64,000 nucleotides of DNA from Nocardioides humilatus (lineage in GTDB: Bacteria > Actinomycetota > Actinomycetes > Propionibacteriales > Nocardioidaceae), in the NCBI RefSeq assembly GCF_008373755.1, contig NZ_VUJV01000006.1, positions 372,001 to 436,000 on the forward strand. Direction: 5' to 3'. Below, piece after piece: positions 44,920-56,719 of this stretch (positions within the stretch are counted from its first letter, which is position 1; every line of letters begins with the position of its first letter). The notes beneath the pieces were generated by a model. That model was not told the origin of the DNA, did not search any database, and was given only the letters and a program-made list of their open reading frames with translations. The position numbers and the translations under genes were made by a program.

Positions 44920-45335
44920 GCGCACCTGTGACCGACGTCCGCGCGACCCGGCGGATCGTCTTCCAAGGCCTCGGCGCCCTCGGTGTCGCGGCCGTGCTGG
45001 CCGGCTGTGCCGGCGGTGACGACAGCGCCGACAAGGAGATCGCCTCGGGCACCGAGCTGACCACCACCGACCAGGTGCCCGTCCAGGGCGGGATCGTCCT
45101 GGTCGACCAGAAGGTCGTCGTCACGCAGCCGACCGCCGGGGAGTTCAAGGCGTTCACCGCGGTGTGCACCCACCAGGGGCTGCTTGTCGGTGAGGTCCAG
45201 AACGGTGTCATCCACTGCGACAACCACGGGAGCGAGTTCGACTTCTCCACCGGCGCCGTGGCGCAGGGCCCGGCGTCGCAACCGCTGGCCGAGGTCGCCA
45301 TCGAGGTCAAGGGCGACAAGGTCCTCAAGGCCTGA
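44916..45335 (+). CDS. Rieske 2Fe-2S lipoprotein, without the disulfide pair
   Basis: Paralogue of 139 aa coupled to the previous gene. It has an RR signal (ATRRIVFQGLGALGV), lipobox LAGC and the sequence VVTQPTAGEFKAFTAVCTHQG in common with its neighbour. Its Rieske boxes are CTHQGL and CDNHGSEF: the four iron ligands remain, but both disulfide cysteines are replaced (L and N). A lower redox potential than the upstream protein is expected from general Rieske chemistry. Convergent with the TPR gene by 11 bp. Confidence 0.9.
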   Translation: MSAPVTDVRATRRIVFQGLGALGVAAVLAGCAGGDDSADKEIASGTELTTTDQVPVQGGIVLVDQKVVVTQPTAGEFKAFTAVCTHQGLLVGEVQNGVIHCDNHGSEFDFSTGAVAQGPASQPLAEVAIEVKGDKVLKA

Positions 45336-46617
45336 GCGCCGACTCCCGCCAGCGTGCGTCGCGCGGGGACGGGCGCCGGTCGAGGCGTCGATCGAGGACG
45401 ATGCGCGCGTCGTCGTACCGCTCGGCCCGGAGGAGGGCGGCGATCCGGGCCTCCTCGAGGATCTCGCGCTGGGCGTCGGAGCCGCCCAGCCGCCAGGTGG
45501 TGGGAGCCAGCGCGGCCAGCCGGTCGGCTGCCTCTGACGCGCGCCCGGCGCCGAGCGCGCACAGCGCGTCGACGAGGGGCGCCACCACCTCTCGGTGGGC
45601 GGGGTGCGGGTGGGTCCCGCACCGTGCGCCCAGTCGGCGCAGCCCGTCGAGGTCGCCGATCGCCAGCAGGGTGATCGCGGCATGGAGGCCGAGAAACGGC
45701 GTGGCCGGCGCCTCGAGCACGCCTCGGCCGGTGACCCGGGCGACCTCCTCGAGGTCGGGCACGTCGTCGGCGTCGGGCGTCAGTGCCCACCGGAAGAGCA
45801 GCGAGCCGGTGTCGACCAGCGCCCGGCAGCCGACGGCACGGCGCGGCTGGAGCTGGGTGAGGTAGCGGCGTCGTACGGCGTCGAGGTCGCCCAGCGACAA
45901 CTCGTGCAAGGCGGCGTGCCACGAGAAGTGGGTCAGGCTCTCGGTATCGGCGCCGACGCCGCTCACCCAGTCATCCATCCAGGACAGGCCCTCGACGTGG
46001 TCGCCCTTCTCGTAGTGGGCGTGCGCTCGGGCGTGGGCGGCGTGTCCGGAGGCGGGGTCGGCAGCGAGGGCGCGACACGAGAGCGCCATCGCCTCGTCGT
46101 ACCTGCGCTGCTCCTGGCGGACGAAGGCGAGCAGCCCGAGGTACCAGGCGTCGTTGCCGTAGGACGGCCCGGCACCCTCGACGATCGCCCACGCGTGCGC
46201 GGGGACCTCGGTCACGCCGGCGAAGGCGATCGTCGGCATCGCGACCGACAGCAGGACGGCGTCGCGCGGATAGGCCACCAGGTGGGCGAGCAGCGGCGCG
46301 TGTTCGCCCTGAAGGTGCCGGTCGACAGCGTGCACGTGACTGCGCTCCCGGTCGCTCGCGCGGCCCGCGAGCCGACGGGCGTCGTCGAGCCGGGACGCGA
46401 TGTCCACGTCGACGCACATCTCGTGACCGAGCAGGGCGAGGTCGGCATGCGCCAGCGCGAAGGTGGGGTCGTGGGCGAGGGCGGCGGCGATCCGCACGTG
46501 GGCGTCGCGCCGGAGGCGGAGCAGGTCCCGCACGCCGTCGACGTAGGCCTCGGCAGCCTGTGCACTCGTCGTCAGGGGATAGCCGTAGTCGTCACGACAA
46601 CCGCCCGGACCCGTCAT
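45325..46617 (-). CDS. TPR-repeat protein (TTC38-like)
   Basis: Alpha-helical protein of 430 aa made of tetratricopeptide-like repeats (for example [41 protein letters not shown]). The length and the [15 protein letters not shown] segment recall the tetratricopeptide repeat 38 family. No signal peptide. ATG 46617 begins the sequence directly at [16 protein letters not shown]. It is divergent from uvrC, with which no link is evident. Probably a scaffolding protein; partner unknown. Confidence 0.8.
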   Translation of the reverse strand: MTGPGGCRDDYGYPLTTSAQAAEAYVDGVRDLLRLRRDAHVRIAAALAHDPTFALAHADLALLGHEMCVDVDIASRLDDARRLAGRASDRERSHVHAVDRHLQGEHAPLLAHLVAYPRDAVLLSVAMPTIAFAGVTEVPAHAWAIVEGAGPSYGNDAWYLGLLAFVRQEQRRYDEAMALSCRALAADPASGHAAHARAHAHYEKGDHVEGLSWMDDWVSGVGADTESLTHFSWHAALHELSLGDLDAVRRRYLTQLQPRRAVGCRALVDTGSLLFRWALTPDADDVPDLEEVARVTGRGVLEAPATPFLGLHAAITLLAIGDLDGLRRLGARCGTHPHPAHREVVAPLVDALCALGAGRASEAADRLAALAPTTWRLGGSDAQREILEEARIAALLRAERYDDARIVLDRRLDRRPSPRDARWRESALRP

Positions 46618-46699
46618 GCTCGCCAGTCTCTCTCCGCAGAGCCGCCCGTTCACGCAACCGGTGCATGCGTCTTCCGATCACCCTGTCGATGGCGGTCCG

Positions 46700-46705
46700 T
46701 AGGGT
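46700..46705 (+). promoter_or_regulatory. -10 hexamer of uvrC
   Basis: TAGGGT lies 7 nt before the GTG at 46713. Leaderless initiation of uvrC and the following rapZ-yvcK genes is likely. Confidence 0.45.
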
Positions 46706-46712
46706 TGGGGCT

Positions 46713-48671
46713 GTGCCCGACCCGCTGAGCTACCGCCCCAAGCCGGGCGAGATCCCGACCGAGCCAGGGGTCTACCGCTTCCGCGACAAGCAGCGCCGGG
46801 TCATCTACGTCGGCAAGGCGAAGAACCTGCGGGCGCGGCTGTCGTCGTACTTCCAAGACATCGGCAACCTGCACCAGCGCACGGCCAGCATGGTCACCAC
46901 CGCCGCGTCGGTCGAGTGGACGGTCGTCAAGACCGAGGTCGAGGCGCTCCAGTTGGAGTACTCCTGGATCAAGGAGTTCGATCCGCGCTTCAACGTGAAG
47001 TACCGCGACGACAAGTCCTACCCGTGGTTGGCGGTCACCGTCGGTGACGAGTTCCCGCGGGTGATGGTCGGTCGTGGCGCCAAACGCAAGGGCACCCGCT
47101 ACTTCGGCCCCTACAGCCACGCGTGGGCGATCCGCGAGACCGTCGACATCCTGCTGCGTGTCTTCCCGATGCGGTCGTGCAGCAACGGGGTCTTCAAGCG
47201 GTCCCAGCAGATCGGTCGCCCCTGCCTGCTCGGCTACATCGACAAGTGCGCGGCGCCGTGCGTCGGCAACGTCAGCGCCGACGAGCACCGCGCGATCGTG
47301 GACGACTTCTGCGAGTTCATGGCGGGTCGCACCAAGCCGTTCACCAAGCGCATCGAGCAGGAGATGTACGCCGCCAGCGACGCCCTCGACTTCGAGAAGG
47401 CCGCTCGCCTCCGCGACGACCTCGGTGCGATGCAGAAGGCGCTGGAGAAGCAGGCCGTCGTGCTCGGCGACGGTGCCGACGCCGATGTCATCGCGTTGGC
47501 CGAGGATCCGCTCGAGGTCGCCGTCCAGGTGTTCTACGTGCGCGGCGGGCGGGTGCGCGGTCAGCGGGGGTGGGTCGCCGACCGCACCGACGACAGCGGC
47601 ACCGCCGACCTGGTCGAGAACTTCCTGCTCCAGCTCTACGCCGGTGGGGACGACACGGGAGACACCGTGCCGAAGGAGATCCTCGTCCCGGTCCTGCCGC
47701 CCGACACCGCGACCTTCGAGCAGCTCCTCAGCGACCTGCGCGGCTCGCGGGTGTCGATCCGGGTGCCGCAGCGCGGCGACAAGAAGTCGCTGCAGGAGAG
47801 CGTCGCGCGCAACGCGGCCGAGTCCCTCGCGATCCACAAGACCAAGCGCGCCAGCGATCTCACCACCCGCAACCTGGCCCTGGCCGAGATCGCCGACGCG
47901 CTCGGGCTCGACGACGCACCGCTGCGGATCGAGTGCTACGACGTCTCGCACACGCAGGGCACCGAGATCGTGGCGTCGATGGTGGTCTTCGAGGACGGGC
48001 TGGCGCGCAAGGGGGAGTACCGCCGGTTCGTCATCCGCGACCAGGACGGGTCCGATGACGTGGCAGCGATGCACGAGGTCATCACCCGGCGCTTCCGGCG
48101 GCTGCTGGACGAGCAGGCGCGCTCGGAGGAGCGGATGGGCGAGGACGGCCCCATGCTCGTCGACCCCGACACCGGCAGGCCGCGGAAGTTCGCCTACGCA
48201 CCCGGCCTGGTGGTCGTCGACGGCGGCGCCCCGCAAGTCGCCGCGGCCCAGCGGGCCCTCGACGAGCTCGGCATCGACGACATCCCGATCTGCGGGCTGG
48301 CGAAGCGCTTGGAGGAGGTCTGGCTCCCCGGCGAGGAGGATCCCGTCATCCTGCCTCGTTCTTCCGAGGGCCTCTATCTCCTGCAGCGGGTGCGTGACGA
48401 GGCGCACCGGTTCGCCATCGCCCACCACCGGGGCCGCAGGTCGAAGTCGATGGTCGAGAGCCTGCTCGACGACGTCCCCGGACTCGGGGAGGTGCGCCGC
48501 AAGACGCTGCTGCGCCACTTCGGGTCCCTGAAGAAGCTGCGCGAGGCCGAGGCCGCCGATATCGCCGCCGTGCCGGGCATCGGGCCGCGAACGGCCGAGG
48601 CGATCAAGGACGCGATCACGGCGAGTGACGCGACACGCACGCAGAAGACCGGGAAGACTACGGCGACATGA
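46713..48671 (+). CDS. uvrC: Excinuclease ABC subunit UvrC
   Basis: Dual-incision nuclease of 652 aa. The N-terminal GIY-YIG domain begins [22 protein letters not shown]; the UVR motif region is near [11 protein letters not shown]; the RNase H-like C-terminal nuclease and HhH domain follow ([32 protein letters not shown]). Four conserved cysteines ([23 protein letters not shown]) suggest an iron-sulfur cluster as in other UvrC proteins. It heads the uvrC-rapZ-yvcK-whiA group; rapZ overlaps its stop by 4 bp. Confidence 0.97.
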   Translation: MPDPLSYRPKPGEIPTEPGVYRFRDKQRRVIYVGKAKNLRARLSSYFQDIGNLHQRTASMVTTAASVEWTVVKTEVEALQLEYSWIKEFDPRFNVKYRDDKSYPWLAVTVGDEFPRVMVGRGAKRKGTRYFGPYSHAWAIRETVDILLRVFPMRSCSNGVFKRSQQIGRPCLLGYIDKCAAPCVGNVSADEHRAIVDDFCEFMAGRTKPFTKRIEQEMYAASDALDFEKAARLRDDLGAMQKALEKQAVVLGDGADADVIALAEDPLEVAVQVFYVRGGRVRGQRGWVADRTDDSGTADLVENFLLQLYAGGDDTGDTVPKEILVPVLPPDTATFEQLLSDLRGSRVSIRVPQRGDKKSLQESVARNAAESLAIHKTKRASDLTTRNLALAEIADALGLDDAPLRIECYDVSHTQGTEIVASMVVFEDGLARKGEYRRFVIRDQDGSDDVAAMHEVITRRFRRLLDEQARSEERMGEDGPMLVDPDTGRPRKFAYAPGLVVVDGGAPQVAAAQRALDELGIDDIPICGLAKRLEEVWLPGEEDPVILPRSSEGLYLLQRVRDEAHRFAIAHHRGRRSKSMVESLLDDVPGLGEVRRKTLLRHFGSLKKLREAEAADIAAVPGIGPRTAEAIKDAITASDATRTQKTGKTTAT

Positions 48672-49567
48672 GCGGGGTCGACGTGAGCCAGGAGGAGGAC
48701 GGCCAGACCGGCGTCGGTGAGCTCGTGGTCATCACCGGCATGACCGGTGCCGGCCGCAGCACGGCCGCGAAGGAGCTGGAGGACCTCGGCTACTTCGTCA
48801 TCGACAACCTGCCCCCCAGCATGCTCGCCGAGGCTGTGCGCATCGTCGACGCCGGCCAGGGGCGCAGCCAACGCATCGCGGTCGTCGTCGACGTCCGCTC
48901 CGGGTCGTTCTTCCAGGGGCTGCGCAGCGCCCTGGCCCACGGGGTCCGCGGGCGCAACACGACCCTCGTCTTCCTCGATGCGACCGACGACGTACTCGTC
49001 CGACGCCAGGAGGCCGCCCGCCGGCCCCACCCGCTGCAGGAGGGCGGTCGCCTGCTCGACGGCCTCCAGCGCGAGCGCTACGTGCTGGCCGACCTGCGCA
49101 GCGACGCCGACCTGGTCATCGACACGACCAACCTCAACGTGCACCAGCTGACGGATCGGATCGGGGAGTCCTTCGGAACCCTCGACACGATGCAGCTGCG
49201 GGTCACGACGATCAGCTTCGGCTTCAAGTACGGCATCCCGGTCGACGCCGACTACGTCGCCGACATGCGCTTCCTGCCCAACCCGCACTGGGTGCCCGAG
49301 CTGCGTGCTCACAGTGGGCGCGACCGCGACGTGTCCGACTACGTGCTGAGCCGGCCGGGTGCCGAGGACTTCCTCGAGCAGTACATCCGACTGCTCACCG
49401 GGGTGGCCGAGGGCTACCTGCGTGAGGGCAAGCGCTTCATGCGGGTGGCGATCGGGTGCACCGGCGGCAAGCACCGCAGCGTGGCCATGAGCGAGGAGAT
49501 CGCCCGCCGCCTCCAGGAGCTGGGCTACCTCGCCCGCGCGATCCACCGCGACCTGGGTCGCGAGTGA
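48668..49567 (+). CDS. rapZ: RNase adapter/nucleotide-binding protein RapZ (YvcJ)
   Basis: P-loop protein of 299 aa with [26 protein letters not shown] and the C-terminal GCTGGKHRS loop. In enterobacteria RapZ controls amino-sugar synthesis through sRNAs; in actinobacteria it sits in the conserved rapZ-yvcK-whiA cluster with less clear function. ATGA overlap with uvrC and TGATG overlap with yvcK make the three genes translationally coupled. Confidence 0.96.
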   Translation: MSGVDVSQEEDGQTGVGELVVITGMTGAGRSTAAKELEDLGYFVIDNLPPSMLAEAVRIVDAGQGRSQRIAVVVDVRSGSFFQGLRSALAHGVRGRNTTLVFLDATDDVLVRRQEAARRPHPLQEGGRLLDGLQRERYVLADLRSDADLVIDTTNLNVHQLTDRIGESFGTLDTMQLRVTTISFGFKYGIPVDADYVADMRFLPNPHWVPELRAHSGRDRDVSDYVLSRPGAEDFLEQYIRLLTGVAEGYLREGKRFMRVAIGCTGGKHRSVAMSEEIARRLQELGYLARAIHRDLGRE

Positions 49568-50535
49568 TGGCCGGTCAACGCGCCCAGGCCGTGGTGGCCC
49601 TGGGCGGTGGGCACGGCCTGCATGCGTCGCTCACCGCTCTGCGGATCCTCGTCGACGACCTCACCGTCGATGAGCTGACGGCCGTCGTGACCGTGGCCGA
49701 CAACGGTGGATCGTCGGGCCGGCTGCGCGGTGAGTTCGGCGTGCTGCCGCCGGGCGACCTCCGGATGGCGCTGGCGGCGCTCTGCGGCGACGACGAGTGG
49801 GGCGACACCTGGGCCCGGGTGCTGCAGCACCGGTTCGAGGGCGAGGGCGAGATGCGCGGCCACGTGGTCGGCAACCTGCTGATCGTCGGGCTCTGGGAGC
49901 TGCTGGGCGACCACGTCGACGCCCTCGACTGGGTCGGGCGGCTGCTCGGCGCCAAGGGTCGGGTGCTGCCGATGGCGATGACGCCGATGGACATCACGGC
50001 GGAGGTCCGGGCCGACGACGGCGACCCGGATCGTCTGACGACGGTGCGGGGCCAGGTCGAGGTCGCCACGACCGAGGGCGTGATCGCCTCGATCGCTCTC
50101 GAGCCGCCCGACCCGGAGGTGAGCCCGGCGGTGCTGACGGCCATCGAGGAGGCCGACTGGGCGGTGCTGGGACCTGGTTCGTGGTTCACGTCGGTGATCC
50201 CGCACCTGCTGGTGCCGCAGCTGCGCGAGGCCCTGGGCTCGACTGCGGCCCGACTCATCGTGGTGCTCAACCTCGCCGAGCAGCAGGGGGAGACGCACGG
50301 GTTCGGACCGGCCGACCACCTCGCCGTGCTCGCAGAGCACGCACCCGACCTCGGCGTGCACACGGTGCTCGCCGATCGTGAGAGCGTCGGCGACCACCTC
50401 GACGAGCTCCGGGCGACGGTCAACGCCGTCGGTGCCGAGCTCGTGCTCGACGACATCGCGATGGCCGACGGCAGCCATCGCCACGATCCCGAGCTGCTGG
50501 CCATGGCCTACGCGCGCATCATGCAGTCCACCTGA
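49567..50535 (+). CDS. yvcK: YvcK/CofD-like gluconeogenesis factor
   Basis: Protein of 322 aa with the UDP-sugar-binding signatures [15 protein letters not shown] and [23 protein letters not shown]. YvcK (CuvA in mycobacteria) binds UDP-GlcNAc and links carbon metabolism with cell-wall synthesis. It is coupled to rapZ (TGATG) and precedes whiA by 47 bp. Confidence 0.95.
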   Translation: MAGQRAQAVVALGGGHGLHASLTALRILVDDLTVDELTAVVTVADNGGSSGRLRGEFGVLPPGDLRMALAALCGDDEWGDTWARVLQHRFEGEGEMRGHVVGNLLIVGLWELLGDHVDALDWVGRLLGAKGRVLPMAMTPMDITAEVRADDGDPDRLTTVRGQVEVATTEGVIASIALEPPDPEVSPAVLTAIEEADWAVLGPGSWFTSVIPHLLVPQLREALGSTAARLIVVLNLAEQQGETHGFGPADHLAVLAEHAPDLGVHTVLADRESVGDHLDELRATVNAVGAELVLDDIAMADGSHRHDPELLAMAYARIMQST

Positions 50536-50582
50536 CCTGGACCGTTGCGAGGGTGGTTGACCTCCGTGGGAAGATCCCACCT

Positions 50583-51569
50583 ATGGCGATGACGGCTCAG
50601 GTCAAGGCGGAACTGGCCAGCACACCGGTCACCAAAGCGTGTTGTCGCAAGGCCGAGGTCGCCTCGACGCTTCGCTTCGCCGGTGGCCTCCACATCGTGG
50701 GCGGTCGGATCGTCGTCGAGGCCGAGCTCGACACCGGCGCCGCGGCTCGTCGCCTGCGGCGCGACATCGCCGAGATGTACGGCCAGACCAGCGACGTCGT
50801 GATGGTCCAGGGCAACGGCATCCGCAAGGGCAGCCGCTACATCGTGCGCGTGGTCAAGGACGGTGAGGCGCTCGCGCGCCAGACCGGTCTGCTCGACCAG
50901 CGCGGCCGACCCGTCCGGGGTCTGCCGCCCGCCGTCGTGTCCGGTGGCGGCTGCGACGCCGTCGCTGCTTGGCGCGGCGCCTTCCTCGCCCACGGGTCCC
51001 TGACCGAGCCCGGGCGTTCGTCTTCGCTCGAGGTGACCTGCCCCGGGTCCGAGGCCGCGCTCGCCCTCGTCGGCGTCGCCCGCCGTCTGGGCATCCAGGC
51101 CAAGGCGCGGGAGGTGCGTGGCGTCGATCGCGTCGTCATCCGCGACGGCGACGCCATCGGTCAACTGCTGACTCGCCTCGGCGCGCACGAGACCCTGATG
51201 GCCTGGGAGGAGCGCCGGATGCGCCGCGAGGTGCGCGCCACCGCCAACCGGCTCGCCAACTTCGACGACGCCAACCTGCGCCGCTCGGCCCGCGCCGCGG
51301 TCACCGCAGGCGCCCGCGTGGACCGCGCGATGGAGATCCTCGGTGACGAGGTCCCCGACCACCTCAAGATGGCGGGGGAGCTGCGCCTCCAGCACAAGCA
51401 GGCCTCGCTCGAGGAGCTCGGCCAGCTGCACGAGCCGGTGCTGACGAAGGACGCGATCGCGGGCCGCATCCGTCGCCTGCTGGCGATGGCCGACAAGCGT
51501 GCGGAGGAGCTCGGCATCCCCGACACCGAGGCGTCGCTGACCCCCGAGATGCTCGCCGGCGACAACTGA
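50583..51569 (+). CDS. whiA: Sporulation/cell-division regulator WhiA
   Basis: DNA-binding protein of 328 aa combining a degenerate LAGLIDADG homing-endonuclease domain (about 10-220, [16 protein letters not shown]-type core) with a C-terminal helix-turn-helix ([15 protein letters not shown]). WhiA activates septation genes in Streptomyces and is conserved in non-sporulating actinobacteria. ATG 50583 gives [12 protein letters not shown], the family N-terminus; there is a second in-frame ATG two codons later. Confidence 0.96.
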   Translation: MAMTAQVKAELASTPVTKACCRKAEVASTLRFAGGLHIVGGRIVVEAELDTGAAARRLRRDIAEMYGQTSDVVMVQGNGIRKGSRYIVRVVKDGEALARQTGLLDQRGRPVRGLPPAVVSGGGCDAVAAWRGAFLAHGSLTEPGRSSSLEVTCPGSEAALALVGVARRLGIQAKAREVRGVDRVVIRDGDAIGQLLTRLGAHETLMAWEERRMRREVRATANRLANFDDANLRRSARAAVTAGARVDRAMEILGDEVPDHLKMAGELRLQHKQASLEELGQLHEPVLTKDAIAGRIRRLLAMADKRAEELGIPDTEASLTPEMLAGDN

Positions 51570-51630
51570 CCGGGACGTGACCCGGAACACATCCGCGCCG
51601 ACACTGAAGGTAGGGTCGCCGCGCGGGTGA

Positions 51631-52665
<1,035 letters not shown>

Positions 52666-52667
52666 TC

Positions 52668-53870
52668 GTGGGGGAGTACGCCGGACTCGGCGAGGTCAGC
52701 GGCAAGCGCGTCCTCGTCCGGTCAGACCTCAACGTGCCCCTCGACGGGGCGACGATCACCGACGACGGACGTATCCGCGCCAGCGTCCCGACCATCAAGG
52801 CACTGGCCGATGCCGGCGCCCGGGTGGTCGTGACGGCGCACCTGGGTCGCCCCAAGGGCGAGCCGGATCCGGCCTACTCGCTGGCCCCGGTGGCGGCGCG
52901 GCTGGGCGACCTGCTCGGCCAGGACGTCGCCTTCGCCGCCGACACGGTCGGTGAGTCGGCCCAGCAGACCGTCGCCGGCCTGCAGGACGGCCAGGTCGCC
53001 GTGCTGGAGAACGTGCGTTTCAACGCCGGGGAGACCAGCAAGGACGACGCCGAGCGGGGCGCCTTCGCCGACCAGCTGGCAGCGCTCGCGGACGCCTTCG
53101 TGTCCGACGGCTTCGGTGTGGTGCACCGCAAGCAGGCGTCGGTCTACGACGTCGCGCAGCGGTTGCCGCACGCGATGGGTGGCCTGGTCGCCGCCGAGGT
53201 CGACGTCCTGCGTCGTCTGACCGTCGACCCCGAGCGGCCCTACGTCGTCGTGCTGGGCGGCTCGAAGGTCTCCGACAAGCTCGGCGTGATCGACAACCTG
53301 CTCGGCAAGGCCGACAAGCTGGTCATTGGCGGCGGCATGGTGTTCACCTTCCTCGCGGCCCAGGGCCACGAGGTCGGCAAGAGCCTGCTGGAGGCCGACC
53401 AGCTCGACCGGTGCCGCGACTACCTGCGTCGGGCTCACGACGCCGGTGTCGATCTGCTCCTGCCGAGCGACGTCGTCGTCGACACCGCTTTCCCGTCGGG
53501 CGACCGCGAGCCCGCGCCCGCGGTGGTGCCGTCCTCGGAGATCCCGGCCGACGCGCTGGGCCTCGACATCGGTCCCGACACCGCGGTCGCCTACGCGCAC
53601 GCGCTGGCCGACGCCAAGACGGTGTTCTGGAACGGCCCGATGGGCGTGTTCGAGGTCCCGGCGTTCGCGGCCGGCACCAAGGCAGTGGCCGCGGCGCTGA
53701 CGAAGGTGAACGGCCTGACCGTCGTCGGCGGTGGCGATTCAGCGGCCGCCGTACGCACGCTCGGTTTCGACGAGGCCGCGTTCGGCCACATCTCCACCGG
53801 CGGTGGCGCCAGCCTCGAGTACCTCGAGGGCAAGGAGCTCCCCGGCATCACCGTTCTGGAAGAGGACTGA
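52668..53870 (+). CDS. pgk: Phosphoglycerate kinase
   Basis: Two-lobed kinase of 400 aa: [29 protein letters not shown], nucleotide loop [14 protein letters not shown], and the [26 protein letters not shown] end. GTG 52668 lies 2 bp after the gap stop and fits the N-terminus of the family; it makes ATP from 1,3-bisphosphoglycerate. Confidence 0.97.
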   Translation: MGEYAGLGEVSGKRVLVRSDLNVPLDGATITDDGRIRASVPTIKALADAGARVVVTAHLGRPKGEPDPAYSLAPVAARLGDLLGQDVAFAADTVGESAQQTVAGLQDGQVAVLENVRFNAGETSKDDAERGAFADQLAALADAFVSDGFGVVHRKQASVYDVAQRLPHAMGGLVAAEVDVLRRLTVDPERPYVVVLGGSKVSDKLGVIDNLLGKADKLVIGGGMVFTFLAAQGHEVGKSLLEADQLDRCRDYLRRAHDAGVDLLLPSDVVVDTAFPSGDREPAPAVVPSSEIPADALGLDIGPDTAVAYAHALADAKTVFWNGPMGVFEVPAFAAGTKAVAAALTKVNGLTVVGGGDSAAAVRTLGFDEAAFGHISTGGGASLEYLEGKELPGITVLEED

Positions 53871-53871
53871 C

Positions 53872-54669
53872 ATGGCAGCACGGACGCCGATCATGGCGGG
53901 CAACTGGAAGATGAACCTCAACCACCAAGAAGCGGTGGTGCTGGTCCAGAAGCTCGCGTGGACGCTCTCGGACAAGCGGCACGACTACGGCAAGGTCGAC
54001 GTCGTCGTGCTGCCGCCCTTCACCGACATCCGCTCGGTGCAGACGCTGGTCGACGGCGACCGCCTGTCGATCAAGTACGGCGCCCAGGACCTCTCGGTCC
54101 ACGAGTCGGGCGCCTACACGGGCGAGATCTCGGCGGCGATGCTGGCGAAGCTCGGTTGCTCCTACGTGACGGTGGGGCACTCCGAGCGCCGTCAGTTCCA
54201 CGCCGAGACCGACGAGCTGGTCGCGGCCAAGGCCAAGGCTGCGATCGCCGCGAAGATCACGCCGATCGTCTGCGTCGGTGAGGGCCTGGAGATCCGTCAG
54301 GCGGGCACCCACGTGCCCTACAACACCGCTCAGGTGGTCGGTTCGCTCGCCGGTCTGACCGCCAAGCAGGTCGCGAGCCTGGTCATCGCCTACGAGCCCG
54401 TCTGGGCGATCGGCACCGGCGAGGTCGCCACCCCCGACGACGCCCAGGAGGTCTGCGCCGCGATCCGCGCGCAGATCAAGGAGTCCTACGGTGCCGACGT
54501 CGCCGACGCCGTACGCATCCAGTACGGCGGCTCGGTCAAGGCGGCCAACGTCGCGGGCATCATGGCGCAGCCCGACATCGACGGTTGCCTCGTCGGTGGC
54601 GCGAGCCTGCAGGCCGACGAGTTCGGCGGGATCTGCCGCTTCTACGACATGCCACAACTAGGAAGTTAG
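53872..54669 (+). CDS. tpiA: Triosephosphate isomerase
   Basis: TIM-barrel enzyme of 265 aa. Catalytic residues are in GNWKMN (Lys), VGHSERRQ (His) and [11 protein letters not shown] (Glu); phosphate-binding GGSVKAAN and GGASL. AGAGGA precedes the ATG 1 bp after the pgk stop. Normally secG follows directly; here a convergent secreted-protein gene intervenes. Confidence 0.97.
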   Translation: MAARTPIMAGNWKMNLNHQEAVVLVQKLAWTLSDKRHDYGKVDVVVLPPFTDIRSVQTLVDGDRLSIKYGAQDLSVHESGAYTGEISAAMLAKLGCSYVTVGHSERRQFHAETDELVAAKAKAAIAAKITPIVCVGEGLEIRQAGTHVPYNTAQVVGSLAGLTAKQVASLVIAYEPVWAIGTGEVATPDDAQEVCAAIRAQIKESYGADVADAVRIQYGGSVKAANVAGIMAQPDIDGCLVGGASLQADEFGGICRFYDMPQLGS

Positions 54670-54698
54670 TAGGCGCCACCCGATGGGGACCACGAGCT

Positions 54699-56168
54699 CT
54701 AGGGCACGGGGACCGTGGCCCCGAAGGGGCTGAATTGGCTTGTGCCCACAGCGTTGGTCGCACGCACTCGGCAGTGATAGTTGTTCCCACCCGACAACAA
54801 CGTCAGGTGCAGCGGACTAGAGGCACCCGACTTGGTCCTCGTCACGCCGCCGTCAGTGCTCACACACTGTGCGGTGAACCCAGTGATCGCACTACCTCCG
54901 GACGAACCCGGTGTGAACGCCACTGAGATCGCACCAGCCGACGGAGTCGTAGAAGTGACCGTCGGAGCACCCGGCGCCGTCGCGCCCACCACGACCGTTG
55001 CTCCAAAGGGACTGAAAGGGCTCGTCCCCACAGCGTTGGTCGCGCGCACCCGGCAGTGATAGTTGTTCCCACCGGACAGCAACGTCAGCTGCAATGGACT
55101 CGACGCACCCGACTTGGACCTCGCCACGCCGCCGTCAGTGCTCACACACTGCGCGGTGAACCCAGTGATCGGACTACCCCCTGCCGAACCCGGTGTGAAC
55201 GCCACCGAGATCGCACCAGCCGACGGAGTCGTAGAAGTGACCGTGGGCGACCCGGGCGCCGTCGCACCCACGAGGACTGTGGCTCCGAAGGGACTGTAAG
55301 GGCTCGTCCCCACAGCGTTGGTCGCGCGCACGCGGCAGTGATAGTTGTTCCCACCCGACAACAACGTCAGGTGCAGCGGACTAGACGCTCCCGACTTGGA
55401 CCTCGTCACTCCTCCGTCAGTGCTCACACACTGCGCGGTGAACCCGGTGATCGCATTACTCCCGGACGAACCCGGTGTGAACGCCACCGCGATGGCACCA
55501 GCCGACGGCGTCGAAGAAGTCACCGTCGGCGCACCCGGCGGCAGCGAGCCAGCGTCGCCTGCGTTGTTGTGCGGGACGGGAGTTGCGGAAAGGTCGAAAT
55601 CGGCGGCACTGTCGTTGGTGTCGTCCGCGAGTTCCAACAAGGCCGGATTCCCGGTACTGATGTCCCGGAGCGCGGCTTCGCCGCCGACAGGGAGCCCACT
55701 TTCCGGCTGGAAGGGGTTGCCCACTCCGGTGGGGCTGCCCGTGTAGTCGCCCCAGGCAAAACAGTCGACAGCCGTCTCGAAGCAGACCTTGCCACCGGTC
55801 GGCACCAGCGACGGGGGGATGACGAGGTCGGCCGAGATGTCGAAGAGCGACTCTGCTGGGGCAGTTGCGATCAGGATGTAACGCTGACTGGTCCCGTTCG
55901 GGACATCGCTGGGAAAGACGAAGGTGTCGGTCAACGTGCCGGCTGCGTCGAAGACGAAGAGCTCGTGGTTGGCCAAGAGATTCTGGCCGGCGGCCCGCAT
56001 CTGCAGCTCGACGAACTGCGCGTCGCCGGGGGTGTCAACCGTCCCGATCCAGACCTGGCGGATGTTCATGAGGTGGTGGGCGGCATACGACGGCGCCGCA
56101 CTGATGGTGAGCACGGCGGGGACAGCGACCGCGGTCGCCATCAGGTATCGGAGCAGGCGGATCCCCAT
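54699..56168 (-). CDS. Secreted protein with lamin-tail-like domain and three fibronectin III repeats
   Basis: Exported protein of 489 aa: signal peptide (LMATAVAVPAVLTISAAPSYA), an N-terminal beta-domain (about 35-200) that resembles lamin-tail domains (QVWIGTVDTPGDAQFVELQ), then three FN3 units at 212-305, 306-399 and 400-489. Each unit has a conserved Cys pair (TAQCVSTDGG and YHCRVRATNAVGTS). The units are almost identical at protein and DNA level. Ends without an anchor. GAAGG lies 7 nt before the ATG. Location between tpiA and secG is unusual; likely a later insertion. Surface or extracellular adhesion is a guess. Confidence 0.85.
   Translation of the reverse strand: MGIRLLRYLMATAVAVPAVLTISAAPSYAAHHLMNIRQVWIGTVDTPGDAQFVELQMRAAGQNLLANHELFVFDAAGTLTDTFVFPSDVPNGTSQRYILIATAPAESLFDISADLVIPPSLVPTGGKVCFETAVDCFAWGDYTGSPTGVGNPFQPESGLPVGGEAALRDISTGNPALLELADDTNDSAADFDLSATPVPHNNAGDAGSLPPGAPTVTSSTPSAGAIAVAFTPGSSGSNAITGFTAQCVSTDGGVTRSKSGASSPLHLTLLSGGNNYHCRVRATNAVGTSPYSPFGATVLVGATAPGSPTVTSTTPSAGAISVAFTPGSAGGSPITGFTAQCVSTDGGVARSKSGASSPLQLTLLSGGNNYHCRVRATNAVGTSPFSPFGATVVVGATAPGAPTVTSTTPSAGAISVAFTPGSSGGSAITGFTAQCVSTDGGVTRTKSGASSPLHLTLLSGGNNYHCRVRATNAVGTSQFSPFGATVPVP
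54702..55535. repeat. Three tandem 282-bp repeats
   Basis: The FN3-coding units are direct repeats with a period of 282 bp (for example the TTGTTCCCACC strings near 54780, 55062 and 55344). Only scattered differences separate the units, so the array is recent or kept homogeneous by recombination. Confidence 0.85.
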
Positions 56169-56391
56169 GTCAGAACCTTCGGTCGCGAGAAAGAGCGGTG
56201 CAACCTACATTCGGCGCGGGAGGCGCAGCAGATTGCCCGAGTTGGGAACTGACTGAGCAGCTCAGGGTTGCGGGTTGATCAGCAGGGGGAACTCGGGGGT
56301 CGCCACCTGGCCACGGAGCGTTGCGCTCACCACACCGACACGCCCCTGTCCGCGCCGTCGTGCCGGGTGCGGCATGCGGACAACCCTGACG

Positions 56392-56397
56392 TAGGAT
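56392..56397 (+). promoter_or_regulatory. -10 hexamer of secG
   Basis: TAGGAT lies 7 nt before the GTG at 56405; no Shine-Dalgarno. Leaderless. Confidence 0.45.
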
Positions 56398-56404
56398 TCC
56401 CGAC

Positions 56405-56641
56405 GTGTTGGAAACCCTGTTCACGATCGTGCTCATCGCCTCGAGTGTGCTGATGGTGCTTCTGGTGCTGTTGCACAAGGGGCGCGGTGGCGGTCTCTCG
56501 GACATGTTCGGTGGCGGCGTCTCCAGCTCGCTGGGGGGCTCCTCGGTTGCTGAGCGCAACCTGGACCGTTTCACGATCGGCATCGGCGTGATCTGGTTCG
56601 CGACGGTGATCGCGCTCGGCCTCCTGCTGGCCTACCAGTAA
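56405..56641 (+). CDS. secG: Preprotein translocase subunit SecG
   Basis: Membrane protein of 78 aa with two helices (LFTIVLIASSVLMVLLVLLHK and FTIGIGVIWFATVIALGLLLA) joined by the Gly/Ser-rich GRGGGLSDMFGGG loop. Part of the SecYEG translocon. A TAGGAT hexamer 7 nt upstream of the GTG supports a leaderless promoter of its own, so it no longer depends on the tpiA transcript. Confidence 0.96.
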   Translation: MLETLFTIVLIASSVLMVLLVLLHKGRGGGLSDMFGGGVSSSLGGSSVAERNLDRFTIGIGVIWFATVIALGLLLAYQ

Positions 56642-56719
56642 CCAGCAGTAGCTTCGTCCCCCCGAGATCGAATGGCGTGTCCGGTAGCTCCACCGGACCG
56701 AGTCTGAGGAGAGAGTCCG

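Noticed and set aside
54715-55360. Plus-strand small ORFs repeated three times antisense to the FN3 protein
   Set aside because: They recur with the 282-bp period because the FN3 DNA repeats; they are antisense shadows without start signals.
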